Part shown: piece after piece, positions 57,074 through 64,000 of the stretch
How positions within the stretch are numbered: the first letter of the stretch is position 1
Layout of the letters: each line of letters opens with the position of its first letter
Assembly (NCBI GenBank): GCA_025937835.1
Contig: JAICQO010000010.1
Location: 1 to 64,000 of the forward strand
Reading direction: 5' to 3'
DNA: 64,000 nt
Origin: Polyangiaceae bacterium
Lineage (GTDB): Bacteria; Myxococcota_A; Polyangia; Polyangiales; Polyangiaceae
Translations under genes and position numbers: made by a program
Notes under the pieces: generated by a model
Seen by the model: only the letters and a program-made list of their open reading frames with translations
The model's database searches: none
What the model was told of the DNA's origin: nothing

Positions 57074-58519
57074 GTGAGCTGGTTGCGCTCGGGCCTGTTG
57101 CACGCAGCGCTGCTGCTCGCGGTCGTATTCGCGCTCTACGGGAGAACGGCGCGGTTCGACTTCAGCTACGTCGATGACGACCGGTTGATCGTCGATAATC
57201 AGGCGTTTTTGACGGGGCCGGGCGCGCTTCGGGAGGCGTTCGAGCAGCCTTACTTCGGGCCGCACGCGAGCGATCACGCCTATTTTCGTCCGCTGGTGAC
57301 GGCCTCGTTCGTACTGGATGCGCGCCGCGTGGGAGGCGAAGCCGGCGGGTACCACCTGACGAACGTGGTCATCCACGCGCTCGCCGTGCTCGCGCTGTTG
57401 TGGTTGCTGCGCGCGCTCGATTTCCGGCGTGCCACGGCGTTCTTTGGCGCGCTGGCGTTCGCGGTGCATCCGGCGCTGACGGAGAGCGTGGCGTGGATCC
57501 CGGGGCGCGCCGATCTGCTGGTGGGGTTGTTCTCGATCGCGAGCCTCGGCTGCTGGGTGCGCGCGGAACGCACCGGGAGCCTGGCCTGGCGAGTCGGTTG
57601 CCTCTTGCTCTGGTGCTGCGCGCTGTTGTCCAAAGAGAGTGCGTTGGTGTTGCCGTTCGTGTTCGCGGCAGAGCGGGTGCTGTGGCAGCGACGGGCGCTT
57701 GCGAGCCTCCGGCAATCTCTGCTCTGGCTTTCGATGGTCGGCGTGCTCGCCGCGTACTTGGGGCTGCGGATGCGGGCGCTCAGCGGGCTCGGGGGCGAAG
57801 GCTTCTCGGTCGTAACAGCGCTTTCCAACTTGCCGACGCTGGTGGCGGGGCTCGGGAAGCTGTTTTTGCCGCTCGAGCCTTCGGTGCTGGCCACGGTGGC
57901 GAGCACGCCGCTCTGGCCGGGGCTCGCGGGGCTGCCGCTGATCTATGCCACCTGGCGCATGGGGGCGGAGCGGCGCTCCGAGGTCGCATTCGGGTTGCTC
58001 GCGCTGCTGCTGGTGCTGGCAACGGGGTTACCCGCATCGGGGCTGTTGCTGCTCGAGAGCCGGCTGTACTTCGCGGGGGCGCTGTTCGTGATCGTGGTCT
58101 TGGAAGCGTTCGATCTCGTGGTCAACGAGCGGTCGCGACCGGTGGTGGGGACGATCGTGGCGATCCTGATGGTCGTCAAAGCGTATCCGTATACCAACGA
58201 CTTCCGCGATCGACGCTCGTTCGCCGAGGCGGCCGTGAAGATGTCGCCCGAGCTCGCGCTCGCTCATCGAAACCTCGGGATCGCAAAGCACCTGGAAGGC
58301 GACCTCGAAGGCGCGCTCGCATCCTACGAGCTCTCGCTGGCCCGCGACGAGACCGAGCCGGTCGTGCACAACAACGTGGCCGTGATCTTGATGGGCCGCG
58401 GGGAGCTCGCCGCGGCCGAACGACACCTGCGTCGCGAGCTCGAGCTCAACCCGAGCTACGCGCCAGCCCGCGACAATCTCGCGAAGATTCTCGCGACTAC
58501 GGGCCGGCCCCCGGAATAA
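57074..58519 (+). CDS. TMTC/GT-C-like membrane protein with C-terminal TPRs
   Basis: A 481-residue protein, GTG start. After the first helix it has FDFSYVDDDRLIVDNQAFL, the acidic loop typical of TMTC-like and other GT-C O-glycosyltransferases. Further hydrophobic helices (about ten) carry LTNVVIHALAVLAL, VHPALTESVAWIPGRADLL and LLSKESALVLPFVF, all characteristic of that group. The last 100 residues form tetratricopeptide repeats (ELALAHRNLGIAKHLEGDLE, PVVHNNVAVILMGRGELAAA). It may transfer mannose or another sugar to exported proteins; acceptor and donor are unknown. Confidence 0.85.
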   Translation: MSWLRSGLLHAALLLAVVFALYGRTARFDFSYVDDDRLIVDNQAFLTGPGALREAFEQPYFGPHASDHAYFRPLVTASFVLDARRVGGEAGGYHLTNVVIHALAVLALLWLLRALDFRRATAFFGALAFAVHPALTESVAWIPGRADLLVGLFSIASLGCWVRAERTGSLAWRVGCLLLWCCALLSKESALVLPFVFAAERVLWQRRALASLRQSLLWLSMVGVLAAYLGLRMRALSGLGGEGFSVVTALSNLPTLVAGLGKLFLPLEPSVLATVASTPLWPGLAGLPLIYATWRMGAERRSEVAFGLLALLLVLATGLPASGLLLLESRLYFAGALFVIVVLEAFDLVVNERSRPVVGTIVAILMVVKAYPYTNDFRDRRSFAEAAVKMSPELALAHRNLGIAKHLEGDLEGALASYELSLARDETEPVVHNNVAVILMGRGELAAAERHLRRELELNPSYAPARDNLAKILATTGRPPE

Positions 58520-58605
58520 ACAGCGCGCTAAACGGCGAGCGACACGCACTTTCGTCAACGTCCGGCGGCAGCCTGACAGTGATCTCGACGCTCGTAGTCA
58601 TGCAG

Positions 58606-60201
58606 TCATCCGACCCCGAACCGATCCTGCACGTCCACGTCGATCGTCACCGCGTGCGGGGCCGGGCTCGGGCCGCGCTGTCGGAGGCGCGCGCGCAAGG
58701 CCTGCCCCCGCTCGCTCCACCACTTGCGCGCTTCGGCGTTCGTCCAAGCGCAGGAGGCGACCATGGCGAGCAGGCGCTCGCAGATGGCACGCGCGCTCTC
58801 CGGGCGATCGGACGGCTTCTTGGAAAGGCACTCGAGCACGAGCTCTTCGAGCGCTTCCGGCAATGGCGTGTCGGTGCGCACGCTCGGGCGGATCGGCGTG
58901 GCGTGCAGGTGCGCGAGGCAGACCTCGACGGTGCTCCGGCCGCCGAAGGGCGGGTAGCCGCACAGCAGAAAATAGCCGAGGCATCCGACGGCGTAGATGT
59001 CGTGGCGCGCGTCGATGCCGCTCGGATCGTCGATGCTCTCGGGCGACAAGTACAACGGCGTGCCGATCACGGCGTTGGTGGCGGTGACGGACGGCATCAG
59101 GGAATCGACGGCTTTCACCAGACCGAAATCGACGACCTTGACGACGTCGGAGCGGCCGCCGCGCTCGCACACGAAGACGTTGGCGGGCTTCACGTCGCGG
59201 TGGATCAGCCCCACCTCGTGCGCCTCGGCGAGCGCGTCACAGACCTCGAACAACAGCCGCGCCACGCGACCCGCGGGCTGCGGGCCGTCCTCGGTGACGA
59301 GCTCGTGCAGCGTGAGGCCGTCCAGGTACTCCATCGCGTAGTAGAACGTGCCGTCGGGGGTCCGCCCGTAGTCGTAGACCGAGATCGTGTTGGGGTGAGT
59401 GAGCTGGCTCGTGAGCTGCACTTCCCGTTCGAAGCGCTCGACGAGCTTCGGACCGCCGCGCTCACCGCGCAGCAGCTTGACGGCCGTCGGGCGGCGCAGC
59501 AGCGCGTGGCGCGCCAGGTACACCTCGCCCATGCCGCCTTCACCGATCTTCTCGAGCAGCGTGTACTGGCCGAGTCGCAGCGCCTGATCGACTTCGCGGC
59601 GCAGCCCGTAGATCACCGATGACGTGACCGTCGACAATACCACCGCGCCGAAATGCCAGAGCGCGGTCAGCGCAGTCTGGGGCACGCGCAAAGGTCCGAC
59701 GTCGTCGAGCAACCACCAGGCACCGATCGCAGTGGGCATGGCTCCGAGCGCCGTCGTCAGCAGCGTGCGCAGCGGTGTGCTCGGCACGACGATCGCCCGC
59801 GCCAGCGCCGCGAACACGAACGCCAGGGTGGCGAGCGACGCCGGGGGAGTCGAATCGATGTGCGAGGCCGCCCAGTAGAAGAGCGCGTCCACCAGCGGGA
59901 GGAACGCGAGATCGAGCCACACCACGACGCCGATCGGCAGCCGCGCGGGCAAGCGCCACAGCCCGAGCAGCAGCAGCGTCACTCCGAACGGCACCACGTT
60001 GTCGGCGGCAACCAGCGCCTCGAGCAAGCCGCGGTCGCCGCCGATCAAATCGAGCGCCACCCCCACGACGTTGAAAGGGAGCGCGATTCCAACCCCTACC
60101 TTGCCGAGCAGGCTCAGTCGGGTGCGAAGCAGGTCTGCGTCATCCGAGCCGGTGGTCGGAGCGCGGAGGGCAGCACGCAGGCGATCCAAGGAAGCGCGCA
60201 A
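58606..60201 (-). CDS. Ser/Thr protein kinase with N-terminal multi-helix membrane domain
   Basis: A 531-residue protein in which about 190 residues with six hydrophobic helices (for example VGVGIALPFNVVGVALDLIG, LAFVFAALARAIVV) precede a cytoplasmic Hanks kinase domain (about 212-480). The kinase has GEGGMGEVYLARH, AVKLLRG, HRDVKPAN, VVDFGLVK and GTPLYLSPE, all intact. The membrane part could sense a lipid or membrane signal. The start is TTG at 60201 with no ATG nearby. It is the reverse of the usual order, where the kinase precedes the single helix. Confidence 0.9.
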   Translation of the reverse strand: MRASLDRLRAALRAPTTGSDDADLLRTRLSLLGKVGVGIALPFNVVGVALDLIGGDRGLLEALVAADNVVPFGVTLLLLGLWRLPARLPIGVVVWLDLAFLPLVDALFYWAASHIDSTPPASLATLAFVFAALARAIVVPSTPLRTLLTTALGAMPTAIGAWWLLDDVGPLRVPQTALTALWHFGAVVLSTVTSSVIYGLRREVDQALRLGQYTLLEKIGEGGMGEVYLARHALLRRPTAVKLLRGERGGPKLVERFEREVQLTSQLTHPNTISVYDYGRTPDGTFYYAMEYLDGLTLHELVTEDGPQPAGRVARLLFEVCDALAEAHEVGLIHRDVKPANVFVCERGGRSDVVKVVDFGLVKAVDSLMPSVTATNAVIGTPLYLSPESIDDPSGIDARHDIYAVGCLGYFLLCGYPPFGGRSTVEVCLAHLHATPIRPSVRTDTPLPEALEELVLECLSKKPSDRPESARAICERLLAMVASCAWTNAEARKWWSERGQALRARLRQRGPSPAPHAVTIDVDVQDRFGVG

Positions 60202-60450
60202 CGTCGGACCCTAGCATCGCCCGCGGGGCATACAGCAGGAGTGCATCAATCGGCAGTTAGCGGAAGCGGCGTTTTTCCAGGCAATTTAACTTAGTCTATG
60301 AGGGTGCGAGCGTGTCGCAGTATCGCTAGCCGGCCTGCCCATCGCCAGCTAAGGTGACCCTCCTCCAGCCGAGGCCCGGCGCGCTGGTGACCTCCGTGAG
60401 GGGGCGCCGCACCGCACCGCGAGCCCTCAGCTACGGGTCTCCAGGCCCCC

Positions 60451-60478
60451 TCGACGTTCGACATTCGATAATCGACTG
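60451..60478 (+). promoter_or_regulatory. Four heptamer repeats with TCGA core upstream of the GH45 gene
   Basis: TCGACGT, TCGACAT, TCGATAA and TCGACTG follow one another without gaps, so TCGA recurs exactly every 7 bases at 60451, 60458, 60465 and 60472. The array ends 16 bases before the ATG of the endoglucanase gene. It looks like a regulator binding array or promoter element; no known regulator can be assigned. Confidence 0.4.
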
Positions 60479-60494
60479 AAATACGAGCAGCTAC

Positions 60495-61607
60495 ATGAAG
60501 CTTCGCGCCATTTCCACCTTCACGTTGCTCTCGGCGGTCGTCGGAACCGTCGGGGCGTGCTCCGAAGAGAGCGGCTCCTCGCCCCCGCTCGGGATGGGCT
60601 CGCTCGGCGACACAGTTGCCGGACGGGCCGGAGCCGGAGCCGGCGGATCGACTGGGGGCACACTGGCCGTCACCGGTGGCGTCGCGACGGGCGGTACCGC
60701 GACGGGCGGCGTGGCGACCGGCGGAGTCGCCACGGGCGGTAGCACCGGCGGCACCGCCACAGGCGGCGCGTCGACAGGCGGTGCCTCGGCTGGAACCGGT
60801 CCCGGAGGCAACGCCAATGGCGGCAATGGCAACGCTGGCAACACCAGCCAGGGTGGCGGCGGAATGTCCGGCAGCTCCACGGGCGGCATGGCCACCGGCG
60901 GCATGATGAACGAACCGCACCCGCCGCCGATCACGAACGGCCAGAACGCCTGGGCCTCACGCTACTGGGATTGCTGCAAGCCGGCCTGCGGCTGGAAGGG
61001 CAACGTGCGCACCGGCACCCCCATGACCTCGTGCGGCAAGGAGAACCAGGAGCTCTCGAGCTACGACGACAAGAACGCCTGCGAAAGTGGCGGCAGTGCG
61101 TTCATGTGCTGGAGCGGCGCGCCCTGGGCCGTGAGCGACAAACTCTCTTACGGCTACGCTGCGGCGTCGGGTGGCAACTACGTTTGCGGCCGCTGCTACC
61201 AGGTCCAGTTCACGGGCTCCGGGCACAACGGTAACAACCCCGGCGCGCAATCGCTGAACGGCAAGACCATGATCGTGCAAGTGATCAACAACGGCGGCGT
61301 CGCTGCCGATCAGTTCGATCTGTTGATCCCCGGCGGCGGCGTGGGCCTGTTGAACGCCTGCTCCAACCAGTGGGGCACCTCCGATCTCGGCGCGCAGTAC
61401 GGCGGCTTCCTCGCCGGCTGCAACGGCGACAAGAACTGCGTGAAGAACAAGTGCAACCAGATCTTCAACGGCAAGCCCGAGCTGATGGCCGGCTGCGACT
61501 GGTTCCTGAACTGGTTCAACGCGGCCGACAACCCGAACTTCACGTTCAAGCCAATCGCCTGCCCGAAGGCGATCCTGGATCACTCGGGGTTGAGCGATCC
61601 AGGGTGA
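60495..61607 (+). CDS. Glycoside hydrolase family 45 endoglucanase lipoprotein
   Basis: A 370-residue predicted lipoprotein (VVGTVGAC, Cys22), a Gly/Thr linker with GGVAT-type repeats (about 45-137), and a GH45 catalytic domain. The signature ASRYWDCCKPACGW places the catalytic nucleophile/base at Asp159, and DQFDLLIPGGGVG gives the second Asp (275). The His that usually precedes FDLLIPGGG is Gln here. The many Cys (CMCW, CGRCYQV, CNGDKNCVKNKCNQ) fit the disulfide-rich GH45 fold. It would cut cellulose or related beta-1,4-glucans. GH45 is mainly eukaryotic, so bacterial copies are notable. Confidence 0.9.
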   Translation: MKLRAISTFTLLSAVVGTVGACSEESGSSPPLGMGSLGDTVAGRAGAGAGGSTGGTLAVTGGVATGGTATGGVATGGVATGGSTGGTATGGASTGGASAGTGPGGNANGGNGNAGNTSQGGGGMSGSSTGGMATGGMMNEPHPPPITNGQNAWASRYWDCCKPACGWKGNVRTGTPMTSCGKENQELSSYDDKNACESGGSAFMCWSGAPWAVSDKLSYGYAAASGGNYVCGRCYQVQFTGSGHNGNNPGAQSLNGKTMIVQVINNGGVAADQFDLLIPGGGVGLLNACSNQWGTSDLGAQYGGFLAGCNGDKNCVKNKCNQIFNGKPELMAGCDWFLNWFNAADNPNFTFKPIACPKAILDHSGLSDPG

Positions 61608-61620
61608 GCGGCCCGCTCAC
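61574..61620. terminator. Two hairpins forming a shared bidirectional terminator
   Basis: CCTGGATC (61574-61581) pairs with GATCCAGG (61596-61603), and directly after it GTGAGCG (61604-61610) pairs with CGCTCAC (61614-61620) around a 3-base loop. The second hairpin contains both the endoglucanase stop (61605-61607) and the stop of the converging cyclase gene (61617-61619). It can end transcripts from either side. Confidence 0.6.
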
Positions 61621-64000
61621 TTGTGATCGAGTGACGTGACCCCGTCCCACTCGAGCGGCCGCCGGCGTTCGAGCTCTGCGCAGCGCGCGCGGTAGAGGGC
61701 TGCCACGGGATCGCCGGGAACTTTTTCGGCGTAGCGGGCAAAGGCGGCTTCGGCGTTTGCAAAATCGCCCTCGCAATACAGCTCCCGCGCGCGCTTCCAG
61801 TCGCCGTCTGCGGCGTCCTTGGCGTCGCGCACGGCTTCCGCGTCCGCGTCGTAGAGCTCGTGCAGCACGACGGGGCTGTGGCGTCCGACGACGCGCACGG
61901 TGTCGACGAGACGAACGCGGTAGTCGCTCGGGCGTGCGACGCGCGCGAGGGTTTCGCCGCTCACCACCAGGGAGACGCCGTAGGTGCGCGTGAGCGACTC
62001 GATGCGGGCCGCGACGTTGACGCTGTCGCCGATCACGCCGCACTTGATGCGGTTCGGGCCTCCGATGGTGCCGAGCGTGAGAGGGCCGGTGTTGATGCCG
62101 ATCCCGATCCGGATCGGCAGCTTTCCGTCGTGGATGCGCTCGCGATTCAGGGGTTCGAGCGCACGCAGCATCGAGAGCGCCGCGGTGAGCGCGGACTCGG
62201 CGCCCCGGTCGAACAGGGCCAGGATCGCGTCCCCGATGTAGCCTTCCACGAAGCCGCCGGAAGAGACGATCATCGGCTCCATCGCGCGCAGGTAGGCGTT
62301 GATGAAGCCGATGTTCTCTTCGGGGGTCATGCCCTCGACATGGGTGGTAAAGCCGCGAATATCGGAGAACAGGATCGACATTTCCTTCTGTACGCTGTCG
62401 CCGAGCTCGACCTCGCCGATGCCGCGCCGCCCGAGAGATTCGAGGAACTCGTGGGGCACGAAGCGGCGGTGGGCGTTGGTGAGGGCGACCTGCTGCTCGT
62501 ACAGGCGCGCATTCTCGAGAGCGATCGCGGCCTGCGTCGCGAGCAGCGACAGCAGCTCGACACGGGCGGGGGTGAAGGCGGCGCGGGCCAGGTTGTTCTC
62601 GAGGTACAAGACGCCGGTGAGCTTGCCCTGGTGTTTGATGGGCACACACAGGATCGAGCGCACGCCCGCATGGCTCACGTGCGGTGAGGCGCCGAGCGCC
62701 GGCTCGGCCTGCGCGTCTTCGATGACCTCGGCGGCGCCGCTGCGCGCGACGCGGCGGATCACGGCCTGGACCAGCCCGGTGGCTTGCGACAGCGGCGTCG
62801 GAGGTCCGAGCTTCACCTCACCCCGCGCGTTCTGTTCGGCTTCGACGAGCAGCGTCTCGTCCCGGAGCAGCACCAAGACGCCGCGCTCCGCGCCAGCGTT
62901 CTCGACCAAGATCGACATCATGCGCGAGAGCAAGCGCTGAACGACGATCTCCGCAGACAGCGCGGCCGATGCCTTGAGCACGCTGGCCACGTCCACCGCG
63001 GGCGACGAGCTCGGCGTGCCTGTCACGGTGTCGCCGAGCGGAGCCGGGAGCGGCGGCGAGAGGCGATCGGCCTTGGCGTCGGCGCCGAGCGCGCGATACG
63101 CCTGCGCCGCGCGCTCTCGATAGACTTCGGCCACCACCTGGACCGCTGCGCCGGCGAGCGACTCGGCGGCGAGCTCGAGCCCGAGCGCTTCCACGTCGCG
63201 ACGACCGGAGGCGCGGGCGGCCTCGATCGCCTGATCGTAGAGGCTCCGTGCCCGCTCCGGGGTGCCTCGGTTGCGCTCGAGCTCGGCTTCGAGCAAGAGC
63301 AGGCGATCCCGCTTGCCCTGCTCGTCGTGCTCGGTGAAGCGGCGAAAGCGCGTGAGCGCGGCGTCGATCTTCGAATCCCGCTCGCCGCTCTGCCGCTCCC
63401 GCGCGAGCCTCGCCAGGGTCGAGTAGTAGCTGAAGAAGACGATCCACGGCAGACCGGTCACGGCCTCGAGCTTCTGCTCGGCCGCTTCGGCGAACATCAC
63501 CGCCTGTTCCGGGTCCCCGAACTGCAAGGCAAGGAGCAGCTTGTAGTAGTGGACGATGAAGACCTGTGTCGCCTCCGCGTCCGTCGCGAGCTGCTCGTCG
63601 AGCGCGGCCTCGTCCACGTAGTCACCGTTCAAACGCGCTGGATCGGCGGCTTTTCCGCGGAAGCACGCGACGACCTGGCGCAGGGTGCGATGCAGGATCG
63701 AGGCGCCGCGGTCACGGCTGGCAAGCTCGGCGATGCGGTCGAGCTCGGCGGCCACTTCGGGCAGCGGCACGCCGAGCGCGTGCATCCACACCGCGCGGTA
63801 GCTCGCGGCCCAGACCGCCGTGAACAGATCGCCCGACTCCATGCCGATCCGGAACGCGTCACGCAGAGGCTCGAGGCTCTTTTCGAGCGGCTCCTTCCAA
63901 TGCCGCAGAAAGTTCGCCCACACGAACAGCGCGCCGGGCGTCTGGCGCGGGTCCTGAAAGCGCTCGGCCAGGGTGAGCGCCAGCTTTCCGTAGGCGTGCC
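61617..64000 (-). CDS. C-terminal part of a TPR-GAF-adenylate/guanylate cyclase sensor protein (5' end cut by window edge)
   Basis: About 794 codons visible, open to the right edge. From the N-terminal side: a helical TPR-like region, a GAF domain (about residues 360-510 of the visible part; ILCVPIKHQGKLTGVLYLEN), a class III nucleotide cyclase domain (SILFSDIRGFTTHVEGM with the metal Asp, VEGYIGDAILALF, VIGDSVNVAARIESL) and a short TPR-like end. In myxobacteria this layout usually follows a protein kinase and an AAA ATPase module, which would be outside the window. The GTG at 63923 is internal; coding sequence continues upstream of it. Confidence 0.9.
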   Translation of the reverse strand, partial: HAYGKLALTLAERFQDPRQTPGALFVWANFLRHWKEPLEKSLEPLRDAFRIGMESGDLFTAVWAASYRAVWMHALGVPLPEVAAELDRIAELASRDRGASILHRTLRQVVACFRGKAADPARLNGDYVDEAALDEQLATDAEATQVFIVHYYKLLLALQFGDPEQAVMFAEAAEQKLEAVTGLPWIVFFSYYSTLARLARERQSGERDSKIDAALTRFRRFTEHDEQGKRDRLLLLEAELERNRGTPERARSLYDQAIEAARASGRRDVEALGLELAAESLAGAAVQVVAEVYRERAAQAYRALGADAKADRLSPPLPAPLGDTVTGTPSSSPAVDVASVLKASAALSAEIVVQRLLSRMMSILVENAGAERGVLVLLRDETLLVEAEQNARGEVKLGPPTPLSQATGLVQAVIRRVARSGAAEVIEDAQAEPALGASPHVSHAGVRSILCVPIKHQGKLTGVLYLENNLARAAFTPARVELLSLLATQAAIALENARLYEQQVALTNAHRRFVPHEFLESLGRRGIGEVELGDSVQKEMSILFSDIRGFTTHVEGMTPEENIGFINAYLRAMEPMIVSSGGFVEGYIGDAILALFDRGAESALTAALSMLRALEPLNRERIHDGKLPIRIGIGINTGPLTLGTIGGPNRIKCGVIGDSVNVAARIESLTRTYGVSLVVSGETLARVARPSDYRVRLVDTVRVVGRHSPVVLHELYDADAEAVRDAKDAADGDWKRARELYCEGDFANAEAAFARYAEKVPGDPVAALYRARCAELERRRPLEWDGVTSLDHK

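Overview
This is a very GC-rich chromosomal window. I read it as coming from a myxobacterium of the Polyangiales/Sorangium type. That is inference from content: a complete alternative complex III operon next to cytochrome oxidase genes, three eukaryote-like Ser/Thr kinases of three different architectures, a PilZ-kinase gene pair, many lipoproteins with Gly/Thr-rich linkers behind the lipobox, a DUF4215 Cys-rich repeat protein, and a secreted protein with a MYXO-CTERM-like tail. TTG and GTG starts are frequent.

Layout. 1-9899 (minus strand): respiratory operon actA-actB-actC-actDE(fused)-actF-small membrane protein-SCO1-coxB, which leaves the window on the left. It moves electrons from quinol through complex III to an oxidase whose CuA site the SCO protein would help assemble. 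10648-13233 (minus): an RpoD-family sigma factor and rpmI-rplT without infC. 13547-18500: carB, then a convergent MATE exporter. 18636-28685: signalling and envelope redox region with a tandem double kinase, a small secreted protein, a triple DsbA-like protein, a kinase co-transcribed with a PilZ protein, and a divergent PilZ protein. 28698-34909: lipoprotein esterase, gloB, tRNA-Arg(CCG), a lipoprotein, two small membrane proteins, SRPBCC and Smr proteins, and an orphan Anbu proteasome-like peptidase. 35028-40578: polysaccharide-monooxygenase-like protein, LrgA-LrgB fusion, Cys-rich lipoprotein, and LysR divergent from DoxX-rhodanese. 40795-45107: a three-gene operon in which two RoxA-like di-heme cytochromes flank an unknown three-helix membrane protein; this is the best candidate here for an undescribed system. 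45111-47126: zwf and a GlsB/YeaQ protein. 47454-51196: type III PKS, ICMT-family methyltransferase, FAD oxidoreductase (frameshifted) and convergent UbiA, which together look like an alkylresorcinol/phenolic-lipid pathway with a prenylation step. 51209-56333: PhoD-like phosphatase, a urea/amide-binding-protein remnant, a DUF4215-RCC1 lipoprotein and a PEBP lipoprotein. 56516-64000: darP, a TMTC-like membrane protein with TPRs, a kinase with a membrane N-terminus, a GH45 endoglucanase and the C-terminal part of a TPR-GAF-adenylate cyclase sensor.

Two genes look broken: the FAD oxidoreductase of the polyketide cluster (frameshift in a GC run near 49831-49842) and the amide-binding-protein fragment at 52852-53097. 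Non-coding structure is rich: overlapping alternative hairpins at 10509-10561, tandem hairpins after rplT, an 86-bp inverted repeat element at 24194-24279, a 14-bp-stem hairpin at 47180-47211, a 7-bp-period repeat before the GH45 gene, and a hairpin at 61604-61620 holding the stop codons of both converging genes. No CRISPR array, insertion sequence or prophage was seen.
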